This document shows positions 34,627 through 45,813 of a stretch of 64,000 nt of DNA, in pieces. The DNA comes from Strongylocentrotus purpuratus. Its lineage: Eukaryota > Echinodermata > Echinoidea > Camarodonta > Strongylocentrotidae. Positions within the stretch are counted from its first letter, which is position 1. Every line of letters begins with the position of its first letter. Under the pieces are notes generated by a model that saw nothing but the letters and a program-made list of their open reading frames with translations, had not been told where the DNA came from and searched no databases. Position numbers and translations under genes: made by a program. Location of the stretch: the NCBI RefSeq assembly GCF_000002235.5, contig NW_022145599.1, positions 25,318,879-25,382,878 on the forward strand, in the 5' to 3' direction.

Positions 34627-36050
34627 TCGCTTTGTTCACCTTTCGTGGTGGGGGCGGGGGGATTTTGTCCATGAAGCTTCTGCACTTGCCATCCATCCAT
34701 CAGGGCTTGAAACAGTATAATGGTAATTAAAAATCGGACATGTGTGAACTAGATCTACATATCGTAACGGTTATTTACCTCGAATCTTGTGCTCTGGGGT
34801 TTGAGTTCCTTTGATTGATGGTAGCGACGGGGGCTATGATTGTTTGGCATGGTTGAGGTCAAAAGGTCACCCTTCACCTTCCGGTTGACCCTCTCATCAG
34901 GACTTCTGTTGTCATAAAATGTTATGGAAAGTATGAAATGATAAATAGCTTTATGATTTTTTACATTCGAAATAGGATACCCCCTTGTTCCAAGTATTAC
35001 TCTTATTGTATGGTACAGGCCTGTCTTATTTGATCTAAATTATGAATTAAATTTTGATCTGAATTATGAATTTAATTTAATCTGAATAATGAACTGAATT
35101 TATTCTGAATTCTGAATTTAATTTAATCTGGATTGTAAATTGGATCTAATCTGAATTTGTTGTTATATAACTTTAATTTAATTAAAATTATGAAATGAAT
35201 TTAATCTGAATTATGAATAGGATTTGGTCTGAAATACGAATTGAATATAACTACTCAGTCTGAATTTTGGTGTGTATTTTGTGTTATCACATTTCGTGTT
35301 ATAAATTATGTTCAAATCAATTGTATCTGTATCCATTAGGTATATCTGAATGGTGTTTATAATCTGTAATTTTGTATTGACATGCAAATGAAACACATTT
35401 CCAATGATTGAACAATAACATTTGAATTGAATTGAATTGAATTGAAGAGAAGGAAATGCATGGAGAGAGTGATAGAGGACGGGAGAGAGAGCGAGTGAGA
35501 GAGAGAGAAAGAGAGAGAGAGAGAATGAGAGAGAAGTGAGAGGGGGGGGGGGGTGGGGGAGAACAGACGAAGGTTCAAAGGTATGTTAACAAAGATTTGG
35601 GCAGTATTAATAAAGTAATGCCGTATTAAGCTAAGCATAACATCATGTTAGAACACATTCAGACTTTATTATGCCATCGATGTCTGAAACAACTTTTTAT
35701 ACGATAGGACATAATATGGCGTGTTAATCAATAATAGGGATGATGCTTTGTTCGAAACCAAGACAAAGTTATAGGTCAAGTTTCGGTCCTTGATGCAGCC
35801 CCTTGATGCAAGACGTAAGGCCCTACAGTTCCTCTAGTTCTTCACATAAGTTATGTTAAACTCACACTTACTAACAATGACCAAACATCAGCATTAGCAC
35901 AAACCTTCTGTTTGCTGGGGTTCTTGGTGATTTGCCTTTGACGTCATCGATGATTTCGCCAGACAGTCTGCTGACTGTCTCGATGTTTTCCAGTACGTCT
36001 TCCATCGGAGAAACGAATCTCTGCTTCGATTCTGGCCTGCCTTCTTCCAT
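30391..36050 (-). CDS. Unrecognised 859-aa acidic protein with AT-hook-like motif, six coding exons
   Basis: Coding exons on the minus strand: 36050-35905, 34905-34779, 33924-33643, 33174-32938, 32456-31902 and 31623-30391. Every junction has GT-AG ends and the phases close to 859 aa. The start ATG follows an in-frame TAA (GAGTAAAACATG). I do not recognise the family. Seen features: a Pro-rich stretch opening exon 3; RGRPRK, an AT-hook-like core, at about 165-170; a Lys/Glu coiled-coil-like segment at the end of exon 4 (TKQLKEEEKRIK); a strongly basic run in early exon 6 (KCKQGKAKHNKKVIQMKKKD); then about 200 residues rich in Asp/Glu. Two related units of about 30 aa occur there (VDEDSDNSEDNTE and VDEDSNSSDDNTE). 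No signal peptide or membrane helix is evident. The composition suggests a nuclear or scaffold protein, which is inference. The gene is real by frame continuity; its function is unknown. Confidence 0.82.
34249..34402 (-). mobile_element. Foldback MITE, family M1, copy 3 (reverse)
   Basis: Ends GGGCCCTGTTTCATAAAACT and TTTTATGAAACAGGGCCC are near-perfect inverted repeats. The interior TGATTGGCTGAG is the reverse complement of the CTCAGCCAATCA in copies 1 and 2. It lies in intron 2 of the 859-aa gene. Confidence 0.88.
34559..34624 (+). repeat. (CT)n microsatellite
   Basis: CT-rich tract in intron 2 of the 859-aa gene. GA tracts of the same kind lie in its intron 1 (35480-35530) and upstream region (36186-36206, 36340-36370), next to poly-G runs. 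Confidence 0.85.
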
Positions 36051-37177
36051 GTTTTACTCCATTTTGTGTATAGACTGTCTGCTTGGTGTTGAGTGTGTGG
36101 TCGAGGATTTCAACGGGATGGGAGGAGTCGATGGGGCATTTCAAGTAGGATTTTTTTTGTAAGGGAGAGGGGTATTTGAGATGAAAGAGAGAGAGAGAGA
36201 GAGAGAACCAGACACATTTGGAACGTGTGTGTGTGTGTGAGGGAGAGAGAGAGTTTATAGCTAAACGGACACGAAGAACATACTTTACAAATATATAACG
36301 GGGAATATAGTACAATGAGAAGGAGAGGCAAGTGAAGACAGAGAGAGAGAGAGAGAGAGAGAAAGAGAAGAGGGGGGGGGGGGGTATTCCGCCGAAGGAT
36401 GATTAACAAAAAAGCATTAGTATTCTTGAAAAATAATATTATTCGTCAAAACGTAATACAAGGAGAGGTTTCCTTTATGGAGTCACTCTCTTTCTCCTTT
36501 CTCCTTCTATTTCTATTAAATGTTTGTACTTGTTTTCTCCCTTTATCGTAGTATGAATTAACAGATAATACGGGACTTAATAACACGTACGTGCCTATAC
36601 CCTATGTCTAACATTCATTTATTATGTTGCACCTTATTTATGTACAGCGATCAGCTCATCCTTGTTTACTGAACGCGGCCTCGTCCACTCCTAGCTTGCT
36701 GCTACGTGATTGGTTGAAAGTTTTGCAGGAAGTGTACGTTGGTGATAGATCGGTGTACATCGGTAATGGACGCATTTTGCGTCTCGCGCGCGCTCGATGA
36801 TATTTCTTTCCGTGCATGAATAGCTAGCTATATAAAGCTGTACGCCAGACTTGGAAACTTTAAACAAATGCATTCTCGCTACCCCAAATAGCGATTCTGC
36901 CGAGATCTGGGGAAAATCCTGAAAACGCGCATTGCATTATGGGATAGCTTTTCGACATTACAGCTTCCTGTGCAGGCGCTATATTACTAGGCGCGATAGC
37001 GCAAACGTAAAACGCCGTCGCCACACAACGTGTATGCACCGAATATGTCGTCTGCTCGGTCTTGTTTTTTTTTCGCAAATATTTCAACGTTTATTTGAAC
37101 ATTTCATTCGTTGTTTTTTTGCGTCTTTTGACATCAGTGACGATGGTTTTCTTTTGTGAGGCTGCACAGTGCTGGGC

Positions 37178-37495
37178 TCATGATTCCAAGCGTAAGAACC
37201 CTGAAAAATGGGGGTGGATGAAGGCCGTGACTTGGGTGAAATTTCCCAGTTCGTGATCACAACCCTCTCTTTCACGGTAGAGTTTAACGGCCTTTTGTGC
37301 TAAAGTCACTAATTCTGCCCGAAGCTTTCCATTGCATGGTATTCCTCTGTCCGTTAAAATTTTTTTAAGTTCGCGATCCGAAACTGTTTTTTTTATCCAT
37401 TTTGTGGTCGACGAGAAATACATGAACTGAGTGTTGTCTCTACACTGTTTACTGTATCGTCTGCTCGTGATTGTGACGCTGGTCGCTACATGCAC
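37178..37495 (-). pseudogene. SAP-like coding fragment
   Basis: A minus-strand open frame of 105 codons contains SDRELKKILTDRGIPCNGKL and RAELVTLAQKAV, which fits the SAP helix-loop-helix DNA-binding motif (polar-L-K-x-x-L-x-x-RG-x-x-x-x-G-x-x-x-x-L). SAP-like N-termini occur in several multicopy, transposon-derived proteins of marine invertebrates. No downstream domain or splice partner is visible here. It may be a dead fragment or an orphan first exon. Confidence 0.4.
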
Positions 37496-39657
37496 AATTT
37501 TAAGACAATTATTTTTTTTTTAACTTTTAGATTAACAGAAAAAAAACATGAATAAAAATAAAATCTTTCCTGTAAACTATTTTTTGCTTTTTATTGTATA
37601 TTCAAATTGAATAAAAACAAACTATATTTAATGCACATATTATAATCTGTACAAATTACACTGATTGGCATCGATTTTAGCGTGCGTGAAAACTCTGCAC
37701 AGCGAACACAGGCGCTAGCGCCAGCGGGATGGGACTCTATATCGGAAGTTGTAGTGACGACCCGAGAGAGTGAAAATTACCTCGTCTCGCGAATTTCGAG
37801 ATTTTCGTACCTATTTAGGGTAGACTCTTCCTCGATACATCCAGTGAAATACAATGAACTGAGTGTCAATGGACAGTGGATCGGAGTCAGCAATCCTATT
37901 TCAAAGAAAATTTGACCCCAATCCTAAACTTTTCTTTTATAAAGAAATATAACAACACAAATTATAGCTTTTGGTACATAGCTTCTATTTGACCGAGCCT
38001 GATATTCAAAGGCTGTAGTCAGGGTACGCTTGAGATGTTAATCAATATTAATGTCTGAAATTTTTATCATCACCCTGGATTGGGAGGAGATAAAATATCA
38101 TAAAGAATAGCTGAACATTTTAAAAATGTTTAAAAACTAGAAAAAGTATTACCATTTCTCTGATTTTTGTTAATTTTGTTATTGTACAGTTGCTGTTTGT
38201 TTTGTTTTTCAATATAAAAGACGATATCATAATCGTCGACAAAGATTTACCCCCCCCCCCCCAAAAAAAAAGGATGCTATATAAAATACTTTTTCAGGTG
38301 CATTTTTTGGTCAGAATTTGACAAGATGGACACATTTTGGGCTCTGTACTTACTAATAATAGTGTATACCATTGTGGTTTAAGAGGGCGTAGAGGCCGAT
38401 TGTGCCAATAAAACTTTTTTGTTTCCATAAAATGGGTCAATCTATCTTTTTTATATTAATCATACGATATTGAGAAATTGAATATGGGCCAACTGAACAA
38501 AATTGATGTTTGGTTCATTCTAAAACTATTTTTGAAATACATTATACATGTATAACTTTTTTTTTCCAATGCAAAATTTACCAAAACAAGATACTAGGCC
38601 TCTAATCATGTTGGCTCCTTTCCAAGGAGGGCACATGATCTATTTTCAGAATCCCATAATATCCGTTTAAGTACATTAAATCGCCAGATTAGATTATGTG
38701 AAATGCATACCCTATATTCTAGACTTATACTTACACAATTATGATCATAGTCGTGGATTGCAACGTTAGTCTGAGTAATTATCAGTGGCAAATTAGGTTG
38801 GAAGGAATCGTTGGCATTAGATATCCCGCTGTTTCCTGTCGTCAGATTTTGTCAATGAATAGGTTGGCATGTTTATTTTGTGATGATCAAATTAATGCAA
38901 GGTAAACGAGCGCTCGATATATTGTGTTAGAGCTGTTTATGTTGCCATAACACAGTCTTGCATGTGATATGCGCATGCATTATAAGTCTTTGATTGTGAC
39001 GTAACAATATTGATACGACGCAACAATGTTAATGAGAGCGCGCGCGTTCGCTTGGGTGTGAATCTGGTTTATTAAATTGGGAAGGGCGTCCTCGGAACTA
39101 TTATGGACCAGGAAAATCACATGCCCGTCATAAACCGCTAATTAAGCTTTGTGTACTGAAATAACACCGCTTCTCAAACACTGTACAAATTAACTACACC
39201 CTGTTCCACACTATTATAATGTTGTTTGGAAGATGAGCAATATGAGGAGAGCAATTCTCTTCTGATAAACTAATTACCTCAAACAGAGATGCTTGGTGAT
39301 TGGATAGCCTAGTCAAGTGTTACGATTGTATTGAAACCAAGCATCACGCCCGAAAGCGACAAAAATTGGTGACGTAATTTGTCTTTCCCTCCTCAAATAA
39401 CAAATAAAACTCAGTTCATCTGTTGTGAAAAATGTTACGAAAGTAAGCAAATGTTATGAGGAACTTAAGCATTGTAAAGCATGTTTTAATAAAAAAGAGA
39501 AATTTAGTTTAATGATTAAAGATCGTCAAGTCCTATCTTGTCTCGCCTTCGATGATCCCATCATCATTCAAAATACTGAGCTATAGGGAAGAATTGAAAA
39601 TAAACGGGATGCGAAGTAATTCATATACTGTTTCGTTTTTACATAGAAGGGAAGACA

Positions 39658-39953
39658 CAGGAGCGTACACAGGGGGGGAGGGGGTTTTGGGGGGTTAAAC
39701 CCCCCCCTTTGGTAATTTTGTGTGTGTAAACCCCCCCTAAATTTCCCTAAAACTCCCCCCCCCCTTTTGGATTTTTTTTTCAAATTTCGATACCAAAAAA
39801 AAAAAAAAAAAGTGTCCTCTTACCCCCCCCCCCCCCCCCCCCCCCCCCCCACTGAGCGACTTTTCGGCCGGCGCGATTTTCAAATTTTCGGGAGCAAAAT
39901 ATTTTGGGCCAGATTTAAAAAAACCCCTTCAAAAAATCCTGCGTACGCCCCTG
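39658..39953 (+). mobile_element. hAT-type MITE with 8-bp target duplication
   Basis: The inverted ends CAGGAGCGTACACAGG and CCTGCGTACGCCCCTG match the hAT CAG-type tip. They are flanked by GGAAGACA and GGTAGACA (8 bp, one difference). The interior is poly-C/G and A-rich, with an ACTGAGCGACTTTTCGGCCG string. Confidence 0.8.
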
Positions 39954-40057
39954 GGTAGACATTTACGACAAATACCATGGACCTAGTAGGTCCCGACAGA
40001 TACATATTGCTCTGATACCGTGTAAATATGACCTGAACCTTTGATCCATGATACCTC

Positions 40058-40140
40058 GGTCACACCACCAAACCCCGCACCAAACTTCACACCGGTTCGG
40101 TGTGTGATCAGTCTGGTGTTGGTTTCCTTGGTGTGAGTGG
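40058..40140 (+). repeat. Short foldback repeat upstream of A1 (M7)
   Basis: GGTCACACCACCAAACCCCG and GGTTTCCTTGGTGTGAGTGG form an imperfect hairpin around ACCGGTTCGGTGTGTGA. An almost identical copy lies at 49680-49762 upstream of A2. Confidence 0.8.
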
Positions 40141-41519
40141 GGCATATAGTGCATTGAGCACCTCTACTGTATGTATACGATGGTCTGTCCTATAATTTCA
40201 CATATTATTTCATCTGTCATCCCTCTTGACTCCCAATACAAACAAATAATACACTTCAATTATTGTGGAATAGCCTGACAACGACTACGTTATACTGAGA
40301 GCCGGCCGTTTATTCAGTATGAATGTTTAACAAAACATTTCTGCTCGTTTCCTTCACTGGAGACCGGACCGATCATGGTTCCAGGATAAAAAACCAGAGG
40401 TAAAACTCAACGAGCATAACAACTCTGGAAAACCTTATTCAAACCATGGACCTATTACGAATGGACAAATTCATCGTTTTCTTAACGAATTCATTGTGAT
40501 TGTCTCCGTCAATTTCGTCTCAATAACATTCCGTACACAATTCTTCACTTTGATCTCATGATGGTCACCGCCAATAAGATGGGACAGAATTAAGATAGTG
40601 ATTTTAAACATGTTAATCTACATGCGCAGAAGATAATAAATCTCTTAAATCATGGGAAATCGATGTGCAGTTCTGGTTAATAATTGGAAATTGTTGTTCC
40701 GTGTACTGTGTTCTATTCTTGAAAAACATGTTGATATTAACAAATAGGTTTTGTTTGGATTGTTTGTGATTTAAAATCCCGTTTTCTCCAATTTCATCAT
40801 AATATTCCAGAATTACAACGCACAGGGCTTATAAAGATCATGGCCTTCTAATTGTTTTATAAGGTCACTGGTGCGTGCAAAAGTGTGCAAATCAGTAATA
40901 GTAAATTTCATATCACCAAAAATCGTCTGCTTTTCAACTTTGCTGCTCCCCATTGGGGATGTTTTTAAAGAAGACATACTCTTACAGAGCACACCATCCA
41001 AACAAAACCCAAGAGAGGGAAACTGCTCCTTTGTCAATGCCCGAAAATGCTTACGCAGTAGTTATTTTTAAAACAGCTGAATGTTCACATTAAGATGCAC
41101 ATAATCAGAAGGCGGTGACTATCATTGGATCAAAGAAAGAATCACGTTGAATGTCCATCCGTAATAGGTCCATGTTCAAACACAGTCATGTCGTAACACT
41201 ACATGACACAACGCACTTTTATTGTAAATAAAAGTTGTCTCGTTGAAAGTTCAAGCTAGAACGATTCAATATGCCACGCCCTGGTCTCCGTGGCAGATTT
41301 AGCTCGCACACATTCCATCGGGGCACAGTCCCGGACCCAACATAAGTATGCATTCATTAACGATACAAACAACATTTGCCTGCTATACAATCGTACCGCA
41401 GACAAAATTAATGACCTAGGGTACGTTTATGCTCAATTTTGAAGGGAGAATGAGCGATTTGAAACGCTCATCATAAACGCTCATCGTAATCGCAGTTCCA
41501 CGGTGTTCTGTTTATGCTC

Positions 41520-41588
41520 ACTTCTCTGGCTCCTCCAGGAATGATTCTGGCTCAGAGTCAGAATCATGCCTGGAGAAGCCAGAGAAGT
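41520..41588 (+). repeat. 30-bp-arm near-perfect hairpin upstream of A1
   Basis: Arm 41520-41549 (ACTTCTCTGGCTCCTCCAGG then AATGATTCTG) pairs with 41559-41588 with two mismatches around a 9-bp loop. It is present only in the roughly 1.65-kb stretch that A1 has and A2 lacks. Confidence 0.9.
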
Positions 41589-41918
41589 GCAGTGCAGAGT
41601 CTGCAGCTGGATTCGCAAACCTGCACTGCGCATGCTACGTTGACCCCATTAAAACGCGTTTACAAAATTGCGTTTATGCTTCCCCAGAATCGCCGATCCG
41701 AAACGCACCTTTTTGTCAGTTTACGATCGGCGATTACGATCGCCGTTTTTCTGTGATTCTACAAAAATGAGAAAGGACGCAACCGTATTTTGAACTAAAC
41801 GCGTAACAAATGCCTCATTCTGGCCAGAAAAAGTTAACGTACCCCTAGACATGACAAACTGTCGTCTGCAGCGTACGAAGTTCGAAGCGTTTTGTTCATC
41901 AGTACAGCATGCATAGCC

Positions 41919-41926
41919 TATAAAGC
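41919..41926 (+). promoter_or_regulatory. Probable TATA box of A1
   Basis: CTATAAAG lies within a block (GTACAGCATGCAT, AAGCGGAATCGC, then a TTCATT initiator-like area about 30 bp on) that is shared with A2, where the box reads TATATAAA. Conservation of the block across the duplication supports a promoter role. Confidence 0.65.
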
Positions 41927-42046
41927 GGAATCGCATTTCTGCTTAGTTCATTATGCACGATTGCAGTTGCCTCCGTTAGAGTCTAATAGAGTGGAGGTTT
42001 TGTTTATATCATTCCTTCTTAATGCTACTTTGAAATAACACTCAAC

Positions 42047-42592
42047 ATGTTCAGTGGCAAGCAATGGACAATTATGATACAGGTAGCAGCGAGCGCGTTT
42101 TTTGTGATCCCTGTTCGCTATGTCTTCAAAGAGAACTTCGCAAGTTTCCCGCTAGAGCTTTCTGATGGCGAACGTTTCAAATTTGTCTTCCGCTGTCTGG
42201 CCTTCTCCTCCCTGCCTCTCTTTGCCGCCGTGGGAAAAGTCGCCAATGCCAGATTCTCTAACATGGAGACCCTTGGTGCGGATCCCATAGCTCCTGTAGC
42301 GCCCTCTCAGAAGGCCTTCAAGATTGCCGAGAGGATTCTGCAGAACACCCTTGAACAGACCCTGCTGCACGTAATGACGATCTTGGCACTCGCTTCGAGC
42401 ATCGAAGTGGACCAGCTCTATATCATTCCGTGCATGGTTCTGCTCTTTTGCATCGGTCGTTTTGTCTTCTCCGTTGGGTACAGCTACGATCCGATGTACC
42501 GGGGTTTTGGATTCTCGACAACCGTGATGCCTACGTACGTTGGTTTTTCCTACGCTCTCTTCATCATAGCCTCACGTGCACTCTTCGGATAA
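42047..42592 (+). CDS. MAPEG-family, TMEM79-like membrane protein, subtype A (A1)
   Basis: Single-exon ORF of 181 aa. About four hydrophobic helices are visible (roughly residues 8-25, 48-66, 102-122 and 126-146, plus a hydrophobic C-terminus 158-178). The MAPEG-type signature is AERILQNTLEQ at about 93-103, preceded by ETLGADPIAPVAPSQKAFK. The VRYVFKENFASFP motif resembles vertebrate TMEM79 (mattrin), whose C-terminal half is a MAPEG domain. MAPEG proteins are homotrimeric membrane proteins, many acting with glutathione or lipid substrates; the substrate here is unknown. It is intronless, first in the array, with a TATA box 121 bp upstream of the ATG and an AATAAA 79 bp past the stop. By my count it differs from A2 at 17 of 181 residues. 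Confidence 0.82.
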   Translation: MFSGKQWTIMIQVAASAFFVIPVRYVFKENFASFPLELSDGERFKFVFRCLAFSSLPLFAAVGKVANARFSNMETLGADPIAPVAPSQKAFKIAERILQNTLEQTLLHVMTILALASSIEVDQLYIIPCMVLLFCIGRFVFSVGYSYDPMYRGFGFSTTVMPTYVGFSYALFIIASRALFG

Positions 42593-42670
42593 CATCCTCA
42601 TTTGACAATTTGAAACTTTAAAGAATTGATAATCTTAATGCGCGGCTCGTCAGCCGATGCCATGGTGACG

Positions 42671-42676
42671 AATAAA
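42671..42676 (+). terminator. Polyadenylation signal of A1
   Basis: AATAAA in the string GACGAATAAATGCATC, 79 bp past the stop. The same string is kept in A2 (50717) and in the A relic (45567), which supports it as the 3' end signal. Confidence 0.65.
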
Positions 42677-43352
42677 TGCATCAATAGGATCATGTTATGC
42701 TGAGGTATAGAAGCATGACTGCTAAGGCTCTGTATAGGCTTATAGTGAATATATATTTTAATGTTAAAACATTATTGTGATTGATACGAACTTTTACCAG
42801 CTAAAAAAAAGATAACTTGTTGTCGTTCCCTTTGCTGAACTAAAGCTTGTGACAATTTGAAAATTAGAAATTAAGAAGGGAGCAGATAATTTGTTGTATC
42901 GATATTTGTAATTTTAGTTTATTCAACAAGACGACACGTACTAGCCTATACGGATCACTACACTGAATAATTCACGATGAACTTTATTCTGTTTGTATAC
43001 ACTTGAAACTCAAAATAGAGCGACATTGAATTAAACAAAAACTTGAAGTTCACCTTTGATCTAGGCCTAGCTATCTCGATCTTTATTTGTTTAAATGTGT
43101 CAATCTTAGAACTCACCCACCGGCATATACATAAAGCACTTTGAACTGGTCTATACACTGAACATTATTTTTACTGCACGAAGGGACGTTCTTCGAATTG
43201 ATTTTGAATTAGATGAAGTAAAATAATCAGTAAAAAAATATCATATCATAATGATATGGTCCTTTACAATTTTCAGGAATTGATATGTGAAATATATGAA
43301 CTTTCTTTAGCATCAGTGTAATTTTGTTCGCCGTCCAGCATCAACTAACGAC

Positions 43353-43910
43353 ATGTTTTATAGCAAGTTTGTGACCATTTGTATAGAAGTCGCAATTGGC
43401 ATTTGTTTTGCGATCTCTACCAGTTATGTCTTCAAGCAGAACATTTCGATCTTCAAGTTCAACATCCCGCCAGATCTGCCGGATTGCGAACGCTTACTGT
43501 TTGTCTTCCGGTGCCTTGCTTTCTCAGCCTTGCCCCTCATGGGTGCCGTTTTCAACGTTTTCCGCTTTCGAGGCAAGTACTTGGAAACCCTTGGAGCCGA
43601 CCCCTTAGCCCCTGTTGCGCATTCTCTCAGGGGCTTCAAGACTTCCGAGAGGATTCTGCAGAACACTCTTGAGCAGTCTGCTCTGCATGTATTCGCGGTC
43701 TTGGCTCTCGCTTCGTGTGTTGATGTGGACCAGCTCTATATCATCCCGTGCCTGGTTCTACTATTCAACAGTGGACGCCTTTCATTCGCTGTTGGATACC
43801 ACTACAATCCTCTCTACCGTTCATTTGGATTCGCTGTTACCTTCTTTCCAACCTTAGCTGGATTCGCATATGCTTTCTTTACCATTGCATCCCGTGGACT
43901 CACCATCTAA
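43353..43910 (+). CDS. MAPEG-family, TMEM79-like membrane protein, subtype B (B1)
   Basis: Single-exon ORF of 185 aa, same fold and motifs as subtype A but clearly diverged: it has an extra FKFNIPPDLPDCERLLFVF segment, then ETLGADPLAPVAHS, SERILQNTLEQ and DQLYIIPCLVLLF. Four to five hydrophobic segments are visible. The start ATG is the one shared with the other B copies, and the roughly 60 bp before it (a GAAATATATGAACTTTCTTT block and a GCATCAACTA block) is nearly identical in all three B genes, so it probably contains their common core promoter. It lies 760 bp downstream of A1 on the same strand. The enzymatic activity, if any, cannot be read from the sequence. Confidence 0.82.
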   Translation: MFYSKFVTICIEVAIGICFAISTSYVFKQNISIFKFNIPPDLPDCERLLFVFRCLAFSALPLMGAVFNVFRFRGKYLETLGADPLAPVAHSLRGFKTSERILQNTLEQSALHVFAVLALASCVDVDQLYIIPCLVLLFNSGRLSFAVGYHYNPLYRSFGFAVTFFPTLAGFAYAFFTIASRGLTI

Positions 43911-44564
43911 TTAATCATACCATGCTAAGATAGTATGAAACCCATCATTATAGAATGTTATTATTTGTTATGTGTTGATACTTGAAGGTAGAACAATGTG
44001 ATTATGTTTTACTTCCCGGTGCCAGTGATAGAATCACTCACAATACAGTTGATAAAAGAACCTTAAAACATAAACATGATAGTAGTTCAGAAAAGTGCAC
44101 GACAACATATTACTTTCTCCAAACGTTCGAATCTAAACTACTAAATGATTCCATTATTGATTACAACGATGTGATATCAAGTTCGTCAAAGTATAAGTAA
44201 GCTGATTATACCGATTAACATTTCTCAACTTCTCCTTTTAAATCACTGACTTATTATTTGAGTTTGAATACGTCTTTGGTTCATGTTCCGAATTTTCTCG
44301 TAAGAGTAACATAGGCCAATTAATCGTAATAGTGTGGGGCAAAATATATTAATTATAAAAATCATCATATTTCTGAAGCATATACTATTTACTCAGTTAT
44401 TTCGAATCACTTTTGAATGAATAATATTTTCAAATTAAAAACCTGCATTTTCATTTACCCTTTGTGGTAATAAGTGTTTTATGAAAATAAATTAAGCAGA
44501 GAAAGGGGAAATCAAGAGAGATTGCTAATTGGGGATAAATAAATAAATACATGAAAAGAGGACG

Positions 44565-44589
44565 AGAGAGAGAAAGAGGATGGAGAGAG

Positions 44590-44623
<34 letters not shown>

Positions 44624-44650
44624 AGAAAGAGAGAGGGGAGAGAGGGAGAG

Positions 44651-44683
<33 letters not shown>

Positions 44684-44725
44684 AAGAGAAAGAGAGAGAA
44701 GGAGGGAGAAAGAGAAGGGGGAGGG
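44565..44725 (+). repeat. (GA)n-rich microsatellite after B1
   Basis: Long GAGA and GGGAGA tracts. Comparable GA tracts follow B2 (48846-48890) and B3 (52548-52730), so this microsatellite was part of the duplicated block and has since changed in length. Confidence 0.85.
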
Positions 44726-45420
44726 GGCATAATTATTTATTGAAGGGAGATGCAGAGAAAGGAAATTAATAGAGAAATAGAGAGATGGTTAATTACAGGT
44801 AAACAAGACAAAGATGGAGAGAAAGAGAGGGAGAGAGACACAGAGGGAGAGAGAGTGAGAGAGAGAGAGGGAGAGGGGGGGGGGGGGAGAGAAAAATCCT
44901 GCCACTGCGATTCAGGATCAATTTGACTTTTTTTCCACCAAGAAACTTTGAAAGCCATTGAAATTTAGCTATTCTTCTCCAAAATAATAATTCTTGATTA
45001 TTTAGATCATCCATTTGTTAAAGGTTCTGAGAGGGAATGTGCCCCCCCCCCCCTAGGTGAAGAAAAATTTAATTTTCGAACTCAATTAACGCGATTTGGT
45101 GTATACTTTTTGTCAAAATTTAAATTTTAAATTTTTGGCTTTATTATTTCTGTACAGTTGAAAAGAAAACTTGTGAACATTTTACCGACGGTTCTGAATT
45201 CCTGACAATATCAGAAAACTAGGACTGAATCGAGGCTGGATTTGGAGTTTTCAAAATTGTATGTCATTTGACCGGTCTATGTCTTAAGCTGAATTTATAC
45301 ACTCGAAACGCAACGGTACGTGCGGTACACTGCTTTTTGCTTGCCGATATATAGTTTTTGTTGTGCCGCAACTCACCGCAACTCACCGCAAAGTCATCGT
45401 ATTTCAAGTTAAAATGGATT

Positions 45421-45572
45421 TGAACTTTATCGCTATCTTCATCATAGCCTCAAGTCAAGTGTACTCTTCGAAAAACATCCACTTCTGAAAATTAACAATA
45501 ATCATCACGTAGATCAATTTGAATCTTCAAAGAATTAATAATTCGTCAGCCGATGGCATGGTAACGAATAAA
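45421..45572 (+). pseudogene. Relic of a subtype A MAPEG gene (3' end only)
   Basis: The stretch 45437-45482 matches the final codons of A1 and A2 (CTTCATCATAGCCTCA, then ACTCTTCG and AACATCC) with small insertions. It is followed by the A-type 3' flank, including the conserved AATAAATGCATC polyadenylation region at 45567. Everything upstream of this in the gene is missing. The relic lies exactly where an A gene should precede B2, about 720 bp away after subtracting the inserted 1.42-kb element. Confidence 0.85.
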
Positions 45573-45813
45573 TGCATCTAGGATCATGTTATGCTGGGGT
45601 TTAGAAACGTGACTGCTCAGGCTCTGTGTAGGCTTATAGTGAATATATATTTTAATGGTAAAACATTAGTGTGATTGATACGAAGTGTTACGTGCTCAAA
45701 AAGAGATAACTTTATTTTCGTTCCCTTTGACATGTGTCCCAAACCATAGCCTGTGACAACTTTAAAAATAGGACCAAGGAAGGGAGCAAATATATCAATA
45801 TGTGGCATTGAGG

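Larger units (their letters stand above)
37500..41918. other. Intergenic, repeats only
   Basis: Apart from the hAT-type MITE, the M7 foldback and the hairpin at 41520, no coding segment is supported. The stretch from about 40195 to 41840 has no counterpart upstream of A2 although both its sides do, so it is an insertion in this block or a deletion in the other. Confidence 0.6.

Noticed and set aside
40813..41037. 74-codon minus-strand frame
   Set aside because: Reads like protein in places but lacks homology I can name, splice partners or a conserved counterpart upstream of A2.
43379..43672. Alternative-frame ORFs inside the B genes (also at 47657 and 51352)
   Set aside because: They recur because the B genes are near-identical copies; none has family motifs, and the 185-aa frame does.
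44512..45014. Ser/Leu-rich minus-strand frames over GA tracts (also 52534-52740, 36110-36409, 35357-35638)
   Set aside because: Simple-sequence translation of GA or CT microsatellites.
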